DNA of 64,000 nt from Fibrobacter sp. UWB4 (GTDB taxonomy: Bacteria > Fibrobacterota > Fibrobacteria > Fibrobacterales > Fibrobacteraceae). A program made the position numbers and the translations under genes. The first letter of the stretch is position 1, and each line of letters starts with the position of its first letter. The notes below the pieces were generated by a model. It saw only the letters and a program-made list of their open reading frames with translations. It had not been told where the DNA came from and searched no databases. This document shows positions 17,495 through 26,178 of the stretch, in pieces. The stretch spans positions 62,001 through 126,000 of the forward strand of contig NZ_MWQI01000001.1 in assembly GCF_002210345.1 (NCBI RefSeq), in the 5' to 3' direction.

Positions 17495-18508
17495 CTATTC
17501 GGCGTATTTGAACATGGCGTCGATGCACTTCTTGGCCTTCACGCGCACACCTTCGTCGAGTGTGATGTGTTCTGCCTTTTCGGGGTGGCGGAGCGCTTCC
17601 AGGATGTTTTCGAGCGAGTTCGACTTCATGTACTTGCACATGCAGCAGCTACCGATAAAGTTCATGTCCGGATGTTCGTAGTGCATACGGGCATTGAGGC
17701 CGCATTCCGTGAGGAGCAAAATGCAGCTGTCCTTGGGCTGCTGGTTGATGTAGCTCACCATCTGGCCCGTGCTTCCGACGTAGTCGCTGAGCATGGCGAC
17801 AGACGGGTTGCATTCCGGGTGGCTGATCACCTTGAGATTCGGGTTTTGGCTACGGAAGAACTGGATCAAATCCGGGTCGTAGTTTTCGTGGACGTAGCAG
17901 CAGCCGTTATAGAGCTTGATGTCCTTCTTGACACCGCGACGCTTCATCTCGTCGATGATGTTCTGGCCCATGAGGGCGTCCGGCACAAAGAAAATCTTGT
18001 CGGACGGAATCGTTTCGACGATGTGCATCACGTTACCGCTTGTGACGCAGACGTCGCAGGCTGCCTTCACGTCGGCGGTGGTGTTGATGTAGCAGACAAA
18101 CGTGTAGTCCGGATTCTGCTTGCGGAGTTCTTCGACGTCCTTGCCGGTAATGGAATCGGCGAGACTGCAACCCGTGAGCGGGCCTGGAATGATCACGTCC
18201 TTCTGCGGGTTCAAAATCTTGGCGGTTTCGCCCATGAAACGCACGGCAGAGAAGAGGATCGTCTTTTGCTGGACGGTTGTGGCGTCCTTGCTGAGCTTAA
18301 AGCTATCGCCAGTGAAGTCGGCAACGCCCAAAAGAATTTCAGGAGCGCAGTAGCTGTGGGCGAGGATAACGGTATCCTGTTCCTTTTTGAGCTCGTTGAT
18401 TTCGTTGATGAGCGGGAGCATCTTTTCCACCTTTTCCATGGTGTAGGTGCAAAGGGCTGCGCCCGGCTTGACGGACTTGAGACGATTGTAAAGTTCTTCT
18501 GCTGTCAT
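17495..18508 (-). CDS. nadA: Quinolinate synthase
   Basis: A 337-aa [4Fe-4S] enzyme that condenses iminoaspartate with dihydroxyacetone phosphate to quinolinate, for NAD synthesis. Family blocks are ILAHSYCAPEI, ADFTGDSF, FMGETAKILNP, GPLTGCSLAD and SHPECNPSV. Candidate cluster cysteines are in GCSLAD, HPEC and the SCCMCKYM segment. The length fits the family. No nadB or nadC is nearby. GGA lies just upstream of the ATG. Confidence 0.95.
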   Translation of the reverse strand: MTAEELYNRLKSVKPGAALCTYTMEKVEKMLPLINEINELKKEQDTVILAHSYCAPEILLGVADFTGDSFKLSKDATTVQQKTILFSAVRFMGETAKILNPQKDVIIPGPLTGCSLADSITGKDVEELRKQNPDYTFVCYINTTADVKAACDVCVTSGNVMHIVETIPSDKIFFVPDALMGQNIIDEMKRRGVKKDIKLYNGCCYVHENYDPDLIQFFRSQNPNLKVISHPECNPSVAMLSDYVGSTGQMVSYINQQPKDSCILLLTECGLNARMHYEHPDMNFIGSCCMCKYMKSNSLENILEALRHPEKAEHITLDEGVRVKAKKCIDAMFKYAE

Positions 18509-18554
18509 GTTGATTCCGTGAAATGTAATTTCCTAGATGAAAGATAGTAATTTT

Positions 18555-18586
18555 AGTAGGAAGTAGGATGTAGGAAGTAGGAAGGG
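18555..18586. repeat. GTAGGAA heptamer array
   Basis: Four and a half imperfect units of GTAGGAA/GTAGGAT stand in tandem between nadA and the phosphoesterase gene. A related degenerate stretch (CTGTTTACTGTCTACTG) lies at about 18619-18636. Confidence 0.65.
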
Positions 18587-18646
18587 TTTATAATCGCGGC
18601 TTTGCCGCCTAACTATTCCTGTTTACTGTCTACTGCGCCACAGGCA

Positions 18647-19474
18647 CTAATACCCAGCCCATTCGGCGCTGATGGAGGGGCTTGCCTTGCGGATGTTCGA
18701 TTCTTCGGGAGTTTCTTCCTTACGGGCGATGTCGCCGCTTGCGATGCGTTCCTTGATTTCGTCGAATGTCTTGGGCGGCACGGAATCGGGGGAATTGTCG
18801 CCGAGCACTTTGCAGGGGGCCGCTTCGGATTCTTTTGCCTTGTCCTTGACGGGCGTGTATTCGCGCAGTGCCGGGACGCTATAGAACTTGTCTTCTTCGG
18901 GGCACCAGGCGGTAAGCGCCTTGCCGTAGACGCAACCGGAATCAAGACCTATAAATCCAGGGATGTTCACGAAACCGTTTTTGGCCCAGTGTCCAAAGAC
19001 GACCGTCTTATTCCATGTCACTTGTTCATACCAGGGCTTGTCATTCCAGTAACGCACGGAAAGGAGCACTTCTGGACTCATGTCCTCAAGGCGTGTCTTG
19101 CCCGGTTCAAGGCCTGCGTGCACGAGCAAGGCGTACGGCGTGTCGCGCCAGAGCGGCCAGTTCTTTACGGTATCACGGATGTAAACCCATTCGTCGAGCG
19201 AAAGCGCCTTGAAACGCTTCTTCTGCTTTTCGGTCCAGTTGCTTTTGGGCGTTTCCATCATGCGGATGAGATGTTCTTCGTGGTTTCCGCGGACGGTTAG
19301 AATGCCGAGTTCCTCGACGATTCGCATGGCGCGCATCATGTCGGGACCTTTGTTGATGATATCGCCGGTCTGGTAAATGGTGTCGCTACCGCGCACAAAG
19401 CCGAATTGGTCGATAATCGCAGCGAGTTCGTCTGCGCAACCATGAACATCACCGATATATAAAGTACGTTTCAT
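18647..19474 (-). CDS. Metallophosphoesterase, Ser/Thr phosphatase or ApaH-like
   Basis: A 275-aa protein with the three calcineurin-like motifs: GDVHGCADEL (8-17), GDIINKGPDM (37-46) and RGNHEEH (59-65). SLLVHAGLEPG-type and VFGHW blocks follow. Such enzymes are bacterial PP1-like phosphatases or diadenosine tetraphosphatases; I cannot decide between them. The last 55 residues are polar and acidic with no domain. The start has no clear ribosome site and lies just after a heptamer array. Confidence 0.85.
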   Translation of the reverse strand: MKRTLYIGDVHGCADELAAIIDQFGFVRGSDTIYQTGDIINKGPDMMRAMRIVEELGILTVRGNHEEHLIRMMETPKSNWTEKQKKRFKALSLDEWVYIRDTVKNWPLWRDTPYALLVHAGLEPGKTRLEDMSPEVLLSVRYWNDKPWYEQVTWNKTVVFGHWAKNGFVNIPGFIGLDSGCVYGKALTAWCPEEDKFYSVPALREYTPVKDKAKESEAAPCKVLGDNSPDSVPPKTFDEIKERIASGDIARKEETPEESNIRKASPSISAEWAGY

Positions 19475-19477
19475 TTT

Positions 19478-19510
19478 TAGTAGACAGTAGGAAGTAGGCG
19501 GTAGGAAGTG
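19478..19510. repeat. GTAGGAA-type heptamer array
   Basis: The sequence TAGTAGACAGTAGGAAGTAGG and its continuation GCGGTAGGAAGTG form imperfect seven-base units between the phosphoesterase and pseudouridine synthase genes. Confidence 0.6.
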
Positions 19511-19521
19511 CGGCGAAGCCG

Positions 19522-20262
19522 CTACAGATGCACGGCCTGACGCAATTTGTTCATTTCGTTGGGCGTGAGTTCGCGGAATTCGCCTGCGGGCAAGTCGCCG
19601 AGCTGAATCTGGCAGTAGCTTACGCGCTTGAGGTCGCGGATTTCGTAACCGATGGCTCGCATCATGCGGCGGATTTCACGGTTCTTGCCTTCGATAAGCA
19701 CAAGTTCTGCAAATCCGTTTTCGAGATAGACGTCTGTTGCAAATGCAATTTCTTCCTGGGCGTCCGGGTCTTCCGGGTCGCGGATGTCCACGCCATCGAC
19801 CAAGCGCTGGGCGGCCGATTCGCTGAGCGGGCGCGTTGTCCATACATAGTAACTGCGCGGCACTTCGAAGCTCGGGTGCGTGAGGCGGTAAAGCAATTCG
19901 CCGTCATCGGTGAAAAGCAAGAGACCACGGCTCTGCAAGTCGAGTCGTCCAACGTATTTGAAGTTGTGGTATCCCGGCGGCAAGTAGTCATAAACCGTGC
20001 GGCGGCCTTGCGGGTCGTCCTTGGTGCAGACGCATCCAGCCGGCTTGTGGAGCATGATGACTTTTGTTTTCTTGTTTGTCGGGAGCTTCAGCAACTTTCC
20101 GTCAACCGTCACCTGGTCCTTGGTCTCGTCCACTTGATGGCCGAGGTCGGAAATCGTTTCTCCGTTCACCTGTACGCGCCCGTCGGCGACGAGTTCGTCT
20201 GCGGCACGGCGGCTAGCAAAACCACTGAGAGAAATGTACTTGTTTATACGCATTTTTTTCAT
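19522..20262 (-). CDS. RluB/RsuA-family pseudouridine synthase
   Basis: A 246-aa RNA-modifying enzyme that isomerises a uridine of ribosomal RNA. The S4 RNA-binding domain spans about residues 4-50 (INKYISLSGFASRRAADELV). The catalytic motif is YVGRLDLQSRGLLLFTDDG, with Asp in GRLD. GKNREIRRMMRAIG near the C-terminus is also typical. The target, 23S (RluB/RluE) or 16S (RsuA), cannot be settled from sequence alone. Confidence 0.92.
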   Translation of the reverse strand: MKKMRINKYISLSGFASRRAADELVADGRVQVNGETISDLGHQVDETKDQVTVDGKLLKLPTNKKTKVIMLHKPAGCVCTKDDPQGRRTVYDYLPPGYHNFKYVGRLDLQSRGLLLFTDDGELLYRLTHPSFEVPRSYYVWTTRPLSESAAQRLVDGVDIRDPEDPDAQEEIAFATDVYLENGFAELVLIEGKNREIRRMMRAIGYEIRDLKRVSYCQIQLGDLPAGEFRELTPNEMNKLRQAVHL

Positions 20263-20271
20263 CCCCGTCTT

Positions 20272-21327
20272 TTATTTGTCATCCCCAACCTGTTCGGGGA
20301 TCGCCGTCTCGGATGTGGCATCCGTCTTTTTTAGGAATGCCGGGCGCTTCTTTGGCTTGGGTTCCGGTTCTTTTTCAGGCGGGTAGAGGAGTCCGAAGCG
20401 GAGTCCTGCCGTACTGATCTTGAACGTTTCTACACGGAGCTTTTCAAGGAGCGAACGCAACCAGAACAAACCGCAAATGATCACTTCGTGACGGCCGTTT
20501 CCAAGTCCTGGGAGCATCGCGCGGAGTTCTTTCGAAAGGTTCGTGATGCGCGTGGTGACTGCTTCAAGGTCGGCAAGGCTCATTTCGAGACCTTCAATCG
20601 CCTTGTAGTCAAACGTTTGGCTGTTCAAGAAGACCATCGCTAGTGCGGTGCCTGTACCACCGATAAGGTAGACAGGCTTTTTCGTCATGCCCTTGAACGA
20701 CAAGTCCTTGAACGTTTCCTTGATAAACTTCTTGTATTCCGGACCGGGAATCGGGCCCATCGCCTTGAACATCTTGAGCGCACCAACGGGAATCGAAAAT
20801 GTCGTATCGCCGTTGCTGAGTTCTGTGGAACCGCCGCCGATATCAATCGTGATGTTTCCTTCGCCGTGCCATTCCTTGACGGAACGGTAGGTGAGCTTGC
20901 CTTCTTCTTCGCCGGTGATGACGCGCGGCTTGACCCACACAGCTTTTTCGACAGCTTCAATCACTTCGTCCGGATTTGTGGCCTTGCGCATGGCTTCGGT
21001 CATCGCGACTGCCTTGAGGTCTGCGCCGAGGGCGTGCAAGTCCATGCGGAACTTGGTCATGATGTTGACTAGTTCCTGGATGCGTTCGGGCGTGATTTTT
21101 CCGTGTTCGTAAATGTCTTCGCCGAGGCGGCAGACTTCGACCTTCTGGAGTTTTGGCACGAGAATCTTGCGCGGTGCTACTGGCGCTTCACTTGATGCGG
21201 CGGGCGTCTCGACTTCGGGATTCGCGGTTTCAGCGGGAGCTGTGGCAGGTGCGTCTTCGAACGCTGCGATTAGTAAAATGCAGCTGTGACTCCCGATGTC
21301 GATTGTTGCCTGGAGTTTATTTTCCAC
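20272..21327 (-). CDS. Ppx/GppA-family phosphatase
   Basis: A 351-aa exopolyphosphatase or guanosine pentaphosphate phosphohydrolase-like protein. The phosphate loops are IDIGSHSCIL (about 9-18) and ITIDIGGGSTELS. GEEEGKLTYRSV fits the family. An Ala/Pro/Glu-rich insert at about residues 25-55 is unusual. The extreme C-terminus, IPEQVGDDK, is encoded by a dispersed palindromic repeat. The gene overlaps the upstream 118-aa gene by 11 bp, so the two are co-transcribed. Confidence 0.88.
   Translation of the reverse strand: MENKLQATIDIGSHSCILLIAAFEDAPATAPAETANPEVETPAASSEAPVAPRKILVPKLQKVEVCRLGEDIYEHGKITPERIQELVNIMTKFRMDLHALGADLKAVAMTEAMRKATNPDEVIEAVEKAVWVKPRVITGEEEGKLTYRSVKEWHGEGNITIDIGGGSTELSNGDTTFSIPVGALKMFKAMGPIPGPEYKKFIKETFKDLSFKGMTKKPVYLIGGTGTALAMVFLNSQTFDYKAIEGLEMSLADLEAVTTRITNLSKELRAMLPGLGNGRHEVIICGLFWLRSLLEKLRVETFKISTAGLRFGLLYPPEKEPEPKPKKRPAFLKKTDATSETAIPEQVGDDK
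20277..20304. repeat. Variant dispersed palindrome inside the 3' end of the Ppx/GppA gene
   Basis: TGTCATCCCC-AACCTGTTC-GGGGATCGCC has the same TGTCAT...GATCnCC layout as the other dispersed palindromes, with a shorter stem. It supplies the last codons of the phosphatase gene. Confidence 0.5.
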
Positions 21328-21673
21328 TTTCGGCCTCGTCCTTTTTTTCTTCTTGCTGATTCATCTTCTTCAGCATGATGTTCTTCATCTTTTCGGCGAG
21401 GGCGCCTGGATTTGTGAGGAACTGCTTGGCGTGAGCGATTGCTTCTTCGACGACGGATTCCGGGTACTTGGAACTCCATGCGGCGACGATGTCGCCAGTC
21501 GTGCTGCCGAGCGGTTTCTTTTCGCGGATTTCCTGACCCATCTTGAGAGCGAGCAAAAGTCCGAGTTCGAATGCTTTCGGTTCTGTTTCGGCTTCGATCA
21601 TCCTTTCGATGCGGGCGATGCGTTCTTCAAAGGGGATGTTCTGCGAATTAGTCAAATCATTTTCTGAAATCAT
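21317..21673 (-). CDS. Conserved-looking 118-aa protein of unknown function
   Basis: A soluble, highly charged helical protein, MISENDLTNSQNIPFEERIARIE at its start and KKMNQQEEKKDEAESGK at its end. The frame runs further upstream, but that part is the shadow of an Ala/Pro/Lys repeat gene, so I start at the ATG at 21673. It overlaps the phosphatase gene by 11 bp. I do not recognise a domain; its role may be linked to the phosphatase. Confidence 0.65.
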   Translation of the reverse strand: MISENDLTNSQNIPFEERIARIERMIEAETEPKAFELGLLLALKMGQEIREKKPLGSTTGDIVAAWSSKYPESVVEEAIAHAKQFLTNPGALAEKMKNIMLKKMNQQEEKKDEAESGK

Positions 21674-21710
21674 GCCACAAAAATAGTAAACGTGGGGCGT
21701 GGCGCCAATA

Positions 21711-21740
21711 TAAAAAAGACCCGCAGAAGGTCTGCGGGTC
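21711..21740 (-). terminator. Terminator of the KPAAA-repeat gene
   Basis: Read on the minus strand, GACCCGCAGA-CCT-TCTGCGGGTC is followed by TTTTTTATA. This is a strong intrinsic terminator. Confidence 0.88.
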
Positions 21741-21764
21741 GAAATCGTTGGGTCAAAAAGAAGA

Positions 21765-22079
21765 TTACTTCTTGGCGGCCGGCTTCTTAGCAGCGGCCGG
21801 CTTCTTGGCAGCGGCCGGCTTCTTGGCAGCGGCCGGCTTCTTAGCAGCAGCCGGCTTCTTAGCAGCGGCCGGCTTCTTGGCGGCAGCTGGCTTCTTAGCA
21901 GCAGCCGGCTTCTTAGCGGCAGCTGGCTTCTTGGCGGCAGCTGGCTTCTTGGCGGCAGCTGGCTTCTTAGCAGCAGCCGGCTTCTTAGCGGCGGCCGGCT
22001 TCTTAGCGGCAGCCGGCTTCTTAGCGGCAGCGGGTTTCTTAGCAGCAGCGGGTTTCTTTGCAACAGTTTTTGTAGCCAT
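21765..22079 (-). CDS. Lys/Ala/Pro-repeat basic protein, histone H1-like
   Basis: A 104-aa protein: MATKTVA followed by about 16 near-perfect copies of KKPAAA. The codons vary between units, so protein-level selection is likely. Such tails occur in bacterial histone H1-like and AlgP-like proteins and bind DNA or RNA. There is no globular domain at all, which is extreme even for these families. It has its own AAGGAAG ribosome site and a strong terminator, so it is a single-gene unit. It probably binds the nucleoid; copy number may vary between strains. Confidence 0.85.
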   Translation of the reverse strand: MATKTVAKKPAAAKKPAAAKKPAAAKKPAAAKKPAAAKKPAAAKKPAAAKKPAAAKKPAAAKKPAAAKKPAAAKKPAAAKKPAAAKKPAAAKKPAAAKKPAAKK

Positions 22080-22230
22080 TTTTTTCTTCCTTTTATGTTA
22101 TTTATTTGTTGATATCAGAAAAATAACTTCTTTTTCACAAATAATCAACATGTATTTATAAAAAAATGATTTTTTTTTTCAAAAATTTTTTGTATTAAGT
22201 GGCTGCTGGTAAAATACTGTTTTGGATAAA

Positions 22231-22266
22231 ATAAAATCGACTTCTCTTGAAGCCGACTTTTTTATT
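22231..22266 (-). terminator. Terminator of panB
   Basis: On the minus strand TCGGCTTC-AAGA-GAAGTCGA pairs fully as RNA, with one G-U, and is followed by TTTTAT. The plus strand also ends in T, so it may work both ways. Confidence 0.7.
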
Positions 22267-22314
22267 AGTAATTGTTATTAATTTATCTTAAATTTGATGT
22301 TCGGTAAATGTTTT

Positions 22315-23058
22315 CTAGACTCTAGCCTTCACACTTTCGATGTATTTCTTAACTCCTTGAACACCAACGGAATACATGTCTACATACTTTGTGGCGAACG
22401 GCGGAATTTTGTTCGGATGCATGCCGAGAGCGTCGTGCATCACGAGAACATGACCGTCAGTGAACTTGCCTCCACCGATGCCAATGGTGGGAATGCTGAT
22501 TTCGTCGGTGATTTTTTTGCCGAGTTCTTCGGGAATGTGCTCGAGAACGGTTTCGAAGCAAAGCCCTTCCACGAACTTTGCGGCCTCTTCAATAGCGCGA
22601 GCTTCTTCTTCGGTGCGGCCTTTCTGCTTGAAGTTTTCTGCGGTCTGCGGTAAAAGTCCGAGATGCCCGCAAACGGGAATTCCTTTTTCGTGCAGGAACT
22701 CGAGAACGCCAGCGGGTGTGCCTTCAATTTTTACGCTAGAGGCTCCCACATCCATGAGACGGCGGGCGTTGTCGTAAGCGGTTTGCGGATCTTTGTCGCT
22801 CAAGTAGGGCATGTCGGCAACAACGTGAGTGTTTGGGGCGCCACGGCAGACGGCTGCTGTGAAGATGAGCATTTCGGTCATGCCGATTTCACGCGTGCTC
22901 TTGTAACCGAGCATGGTGTTTGCGAGGCTATCGCCTACGAGAATCTGGTCAATTCCGGCGGCTTCTGCAATGTTTGCGAAAGCGAAGTCGTAGGCGGTGA
23001 TCATGGAAATCATTTCGTGCTTGGATTTTTTTGCTTTGATATCTTCTGGAGTTAACAT
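22315..23058 (-). CDS. panB: 3-methyl-2-oxobutanoate hydroxymethyltransferase
   Basis: A 247-aa enzyme that makes ketopantoate from 2-oxoisovalerate with methylene-tetrahydrofolate, the first committed step of pantothenate and CoA synthesis. Family blocks are MITAYDFAFANIAEAAGIDQILVGDS, split here as AYDFAFANI and ILVGDSLANTMLGY; also VVADMPYLS, SSVKIEG and CGHLGLLPQ. The metal ligands are the Asp residues in GDS and ADMP. The length is slightly short for the family. panC is not nearby. Confidence 0.95.
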   Translation of the reverse strand: MLTPEDIKAKKSKHEMISMITAYDFAFANIAEAAGIDQILVGDSLANTMLGYKSTREIGMTEMLIFTAAVCRGAPNTHVVADMPYLSDKDPQTAYDNARRLMDVGASSVKIEGTPAGVLEFLHEKGIPVCGHLGLLPQTAENFKQKGRTEEEARAIEEAAKFVEGLCFETVLEHIPEELGKKITDEISIPTIGIGGGKFTDGHVLVMHDALGMHPNKIPPFATKYVDMYSVGVQGVKKYIESVKARV

Positions 23059-23295
23059 GATGACCTCTTCACATTTTTACATTTTCCGAAAATATAAAAA
23101 ATGTGTTTGATTATGGCTTGCTTGCATAAATGCTCTTTTTGAATTGTAAAAGTACTTCATGCGGGCGGGGCCCCAGCTCGGAGTTGACGCCTCCGGCGTC
23201 AGCGGCTTCACTCGGTTATGCCGGTCTGCAAGCAGCCCGTCGCAACACTCGTTTTGCACGCTACTGCGAAGCATTGACGGAATTCAGTGCTTGAA
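23059..23295. other. Intergenic region between panB and recO
   Basis: This 237-bp stretch holds the panB promoter region and a GC-rich segment with a hairpin GACGCC-TCC-GGCGTC (about 23187-23201). I see no supported gene; the only open frame in it is unconvincing. Confidence 0.5.
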
Positions 23296-24087
23296 TCAAT
23301 GATAATCAAACAGCTTTCGTGTCTCGTTCAGGAATTTTATAGAGTGGATTTCCTTGAGGAATCCGATGTGATGGCGCAGGTAGGTGAGTAGCGCGTTCTC
23401 GGTGAATTCGGGATGCTCGATTTTATCGCCGGTTTGTAGTGCCCAAAGCCCATTGAGCGTTTCTAATCGGGCGCGCGGGTGCTCGACGCCGAGGCATGCT
23501 TGGCATACGAATCCGCCAGTTTCGGGGAAAAAGTCTGCGGCAGGCTTTTCGAGCGTGCGACCGCAGCGGCTGCAAGTAGTGAGGTCAAGGTTGTAGCCCC
23601 ACATATCGCAAGTGTCCAAGAGCCACTCTGCAAAAATACGCGACTTGTCAGGAATACTCGATGTTGACGAGTGCGCGGAACCTTCTGGAGTCGGCGAATC
23701 TTGCGGTGAATCGGAATCGAATTCGCTGATGGCTTGCTCTAGGCGTTCAAATTCTTCTTGCAGGGGGACGCCTTGCGGGGCGTAGCGCAAAATCATCTCG
23801 GTGATGACCTGCGCTTTTGCGAGACTCAGCAAGTCGTTTCGCAAGTCCTTGTGCCAATCGAGAAGCGTTGCTTCCTTGATGAACTGCAATTCGCTATTTG
23901 GATTCTGGCGAAAAACGACTTCGCTTAACGCAAGCGGATCCAAAGCCCCCCGGAACGGAGATTCCTTTTTCTTTCCGCCCTTCACGATAAACGAGACAAT
24001 CCCGCTTTCTTCCGTAAGCGCCTTGACGATAAAGCTAGAATCGCTGTACGGAAAGCGGTGAAGAACTATAGCGCGAGTTTTTATCAC
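23296..24087 (-). CDS. recO: DNA repair protein RecO
   Basis: A 263-aa recombination mediator that, with RecR, loads RecA on SSB-coated DNA. The N-terminal OB fold is KTRAIVLHRFPYSDSSFIVKALTEESGIVSFIVKG, seen as LHRFPYSDSS and FIVKGGKKK. A four-cysteine zinc site (CSRCGR and CQAC) is in the C-terminal half. A Ser/Pro-rich insert lies around residues 122-145. The start codon overlaps the stop of the HIT gene by one base, so the two form an operon. Confidence 0.92.
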   Translation of the reverse strand: MIKTRAIVLHRFPYSDSSFIVKALTEESGIVSFIVKGGKKKESPFRGALDPLALSEVVFRQNPNSELQFIKEATLLDWHKDLRNDLLSLAKAQVITEMILRYAPQGVPLQEEFERLEQAISEFDSDSPQDSPTPEGSAHSSTSSIPDKSRIFAEWLLDTCDMWGYNLDLTTCSRCGRTLEKPAADFFPETGGFVCQACLGVEHPRARLETLNGLWALQTGDKIEHPEFTENALLTYLRHHIGFLKEIHSIKFLNETRKLFDYH

Positions 24088-24443
24088 TACTTCGCCGGGA
24101 ACGGAGGCCAGCCCATTTCCTGTCCGCCAACGACGTGCAGGTGGATGTGGAATACGGTCTGACCGGCATCAGCCTTGCAGTTGAATACAAAGCGTGCGCC
24201 TCCTTCTTCGAGGCCGAGGTCTTTCGCGATGAGCTGTGCGCGGTAAAGCATCTTGCCCACGAGTTCGCAATCTTCCGGCTTCATGTCCATGATGGTTGCG
24301 ATGTGGCGCTTCGGCACGACCAAAAAGTGTACCGGGGCCTGCGGGGCGATGTCGTAGAAGGCGAATACGTCGTCGTCTTCGTAGATTTTCTTGGAAGGGA
24401 TTTCACCCTTGATGATTTTACAGAAAAGGCAATTTTCACTCAT
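24087..24443 (-). CDS. HIT-family (HINT-like) nucleotide hydrolase
   Basis: A 118-aa protein of the histidine triad family, which hydrolyses purine nucleoside phosphoramidates. The triad is HIHLHV near residues 98-103. The N-terminal CLFCKIIKGEIPSKK and HFLVVPKRHI are typical of HINT. On the minus strand TATTAT ends six bases before the ATG with no ribosome site, another possible leaderless start. It overlaps recO by one base. Confidence 0.93.
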   Translation of the reverse strand: MSENCLFCKIIKGEIPSKKIYEDDDVFAFYDIAPQAPVHFLVVPKRHIATIMDMKPEDCELVGKMLYRAQLIAKDLGLEEGGARFVFNCKADAGQTVFHIHLHVVGGQEMGWPPFPAK

Positions 24444-24468
24444 AGTATTATAATAGTAGTAAAAGGGG

Positions 24469-25125
24469 TTAGGAGTTTTCTTGTTCTTGAATGGTAGAAA
24501 GCGTTTTTTCGTTCTCGATCATGACATTCATCGATTTAATGTAGAGTCCGCAAATTGGGAACAACAGTAATAAATTGATGAGCCTGCATACGAAGAACTC
24601 GCTGAATATAGATGGAGCCAATAAGATAATCGACAATATGAGAATCCACTTGAGAATCCTGGGCTTTGGTGCTACAAACGTGGCATTGTGGGATTTGAGA
24701 ACGTTTTCTTGGCGGGCGAGGATGTCTTTAAAAATGAAGTAATCGAAGATTCCGCATACCCACGGGATCAATGTGCAAATGACGGCCGCGATGGGTGAAA
24801 ATTCCGTTGTTGTGAATTTGCGCAATGTCTTGATGCTGATAAACATCCATTTGCAGAATTTGAATATCGAAATAAACATTACTATTCCGAATATTAAGAG
24901 CAGGAACGTATAGGATAGGAATGCGATTGCTGATGAGAATTCCATTGGAGGTGCAGCATCTGCACTTGTTAAATTCATGTAGGGCTTAAAAATGACGATT
25001 ATATATTCAGAGAAAAGCCCTATGATAAAGGCGAAAATGATGAAAATTTTTAACCAGACGATGGCGCTTTTGCCGCGCTGGACGTTTTCGGGTTCTTCTT
25101 GTGTAGATATTTCTTTTTCAATCAT
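24469..25125 (-). CDS. Integral membrane protein of unknown function
   Basis: A 218-aa protein with about five hydrophobic segments and polar ends. The part TEFSPIAAVICTLIPWVCGIFDYF faintly recalls the DUF4328 family, where FSP precedes a hydrophobic run. It lies convergent to nothing and ends 25 bp before the HIT gene start on the same strand. It shares a 70-bp divergent promoter region with the acyltransferase gene. No function can be given. Confidence 0.65.
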   Translation of the reverse strand: MIEKEISTQEEPENVQRGKSAIVWLKIFIIFAFIIGLFSEYIIVIFKPYMNLTSADAAPPMEFSSAIAFLSYTFLLLIFGIVMFISIFKFCKWMFISIKTLRKFTTTEFSPIAAVICTLIPWVCGIFDYFIFKDILARQENVLKSHNATFVAPKPRILKWILILSIILLAPSIFSEFFVCRLINLLLLFPICGLYIKSMNVMIENEKTLSTIQEQENS

Positions 25126-25197
25126 AACAAACCTCAGGGAACTAATATAGAAATACTTTTTTTAAAGCTTGTATAATTTTCGTATCTTTATACCGTG

Positions 25198-26112
25198 ATG
25201 TCTTTTATGCGTAAAATAATGGCGGCGGTTTTTGCACGGGTGGCTTACTCAGTGCTTAAACTTGCAGGCTGGAAGCGGAAAACCGTTCTTGCCAATGCAA
25301 AACATGTGGCCGACGCAGTTCCGTTAGACGCAGTCTCGTACGACACGCTCTTAAAAAACTTGACGCGCCATGTGAGCGAACTCTTGTTTTGCTTTGGAAC
25401 TTTCAAGAAGCTGCCGCACGATTTTACCGCTTACCCGTGTTGCGTGGACGGTTGGGATTTTGATATTGCAGAAGGGGCCGCGCCGGTACTCGAAAAAATG
25501 CGCAAAGGCGGAATCTTCTTGACGGCGCACTACGGCAATTACGAGGCGATGGGGCCGTGGCTTTGCCGCCTTGGAATCCCGCTGGTGGCGAGCTATATTC
25601 CCGTGAAGCCCAAGTGGCTCAACAACATTCTTGAACGCAAAATCCGTGCTGTCGATGGTCGGAGTTATTCTGTGGATGCACGGACGCCGCGTGACTTTTT
25701 ACGCATCTTGAACGAAGGCCATCTATTCTGCCTGCTCTCCGATCAGGATTCCCGCATCCCGAGTGCACTTTCGGGAACATTCCTGGGGCGGCCCGTGAAC
25801 GTGAATCCGTTGCCGGACTTTTTGCTCAAGCATCGTCCGCAGACACCCGTTTTTATCTGCTGGATGGAGGAACGCGACGCATCTTCGAAAGGTGCATCTC
25901 CGAAAGGCGCTATTCCGAAAAAAGTTCGCGTACTTCACGCTATCGAGGTGGCTGGCGTGCAGTCAAAAATCGCATCCTTGGCGGATTCGGGCGTGGTGGA
26001 CTCGCAATTCAACAAGTGGCTCGAACAGCGCGTTCTTGAAAATCCGAATCTCTGGTACAGCTTCACGCACCGCCGGTTCTATAGCCAAACGCCGGAAATT
26101 TACGGCGAATAG
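25198..26112 (+). CDS. LpxL/HtrB-like lysophospholipid acyltransferase
   Basis: A 304-aa inner-membrane-associated acyltransferase likely to add a secondary acyl chain to lipid A or a related lipid. The HX4E catalytic motif is AHYGNYE at about residues 110-116. Later blocks are LSDQDSRI and SGTFLGRPV. A short insert with two copies of SKGASPKGAIPKK-like sequence (around 230-240) is unusual. ATG at 25198 is preferred over the GTG directly before it. Confidence 0.85.
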   Translation: MSFMRKIMAAVFARVAYSVLKLAGWKRKTVLANAKHVADAVPLDAVSYDTLLKNLTRHVSELLFCFGTFKKLPHDFTAYPCCVDGWDFDIAEGAAPVLEKMRKGGIFLTAHYGNYEAMGPWLCRLGIPLVASYIPVKPKWLNNILERKIRAVDGRSYSVDARTPRDFLRILNEGHLFCLLSDQDSRIPSALSGTFLGRPVNVNPLPDFLLKHRPQTPVFICWMEERDASSKGASPKGAIPKKVRVLHAIEVAGVQSKIASLADSGVVDSQFNKWLEQRVLENPNLWYSFTHRRFYSQTPEIYGE

Positions 26113-26178
26113 CGACCTGCGGCGCATCTCGTTATAATCGCGGCGCATCTTGTCGCAAAGATTACTATCGTTATTTTT

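Noticed and set aside
21674-22063. Extension of the 118-aa gene into an Arg/Pro/Ser/Leu-rich N-terminus, and the GFLAAA frame on the other strand.
   Set aside because: Both are frame shadows of the KPAAA-repeat gene, which has its own start, ribosome site and terminator.
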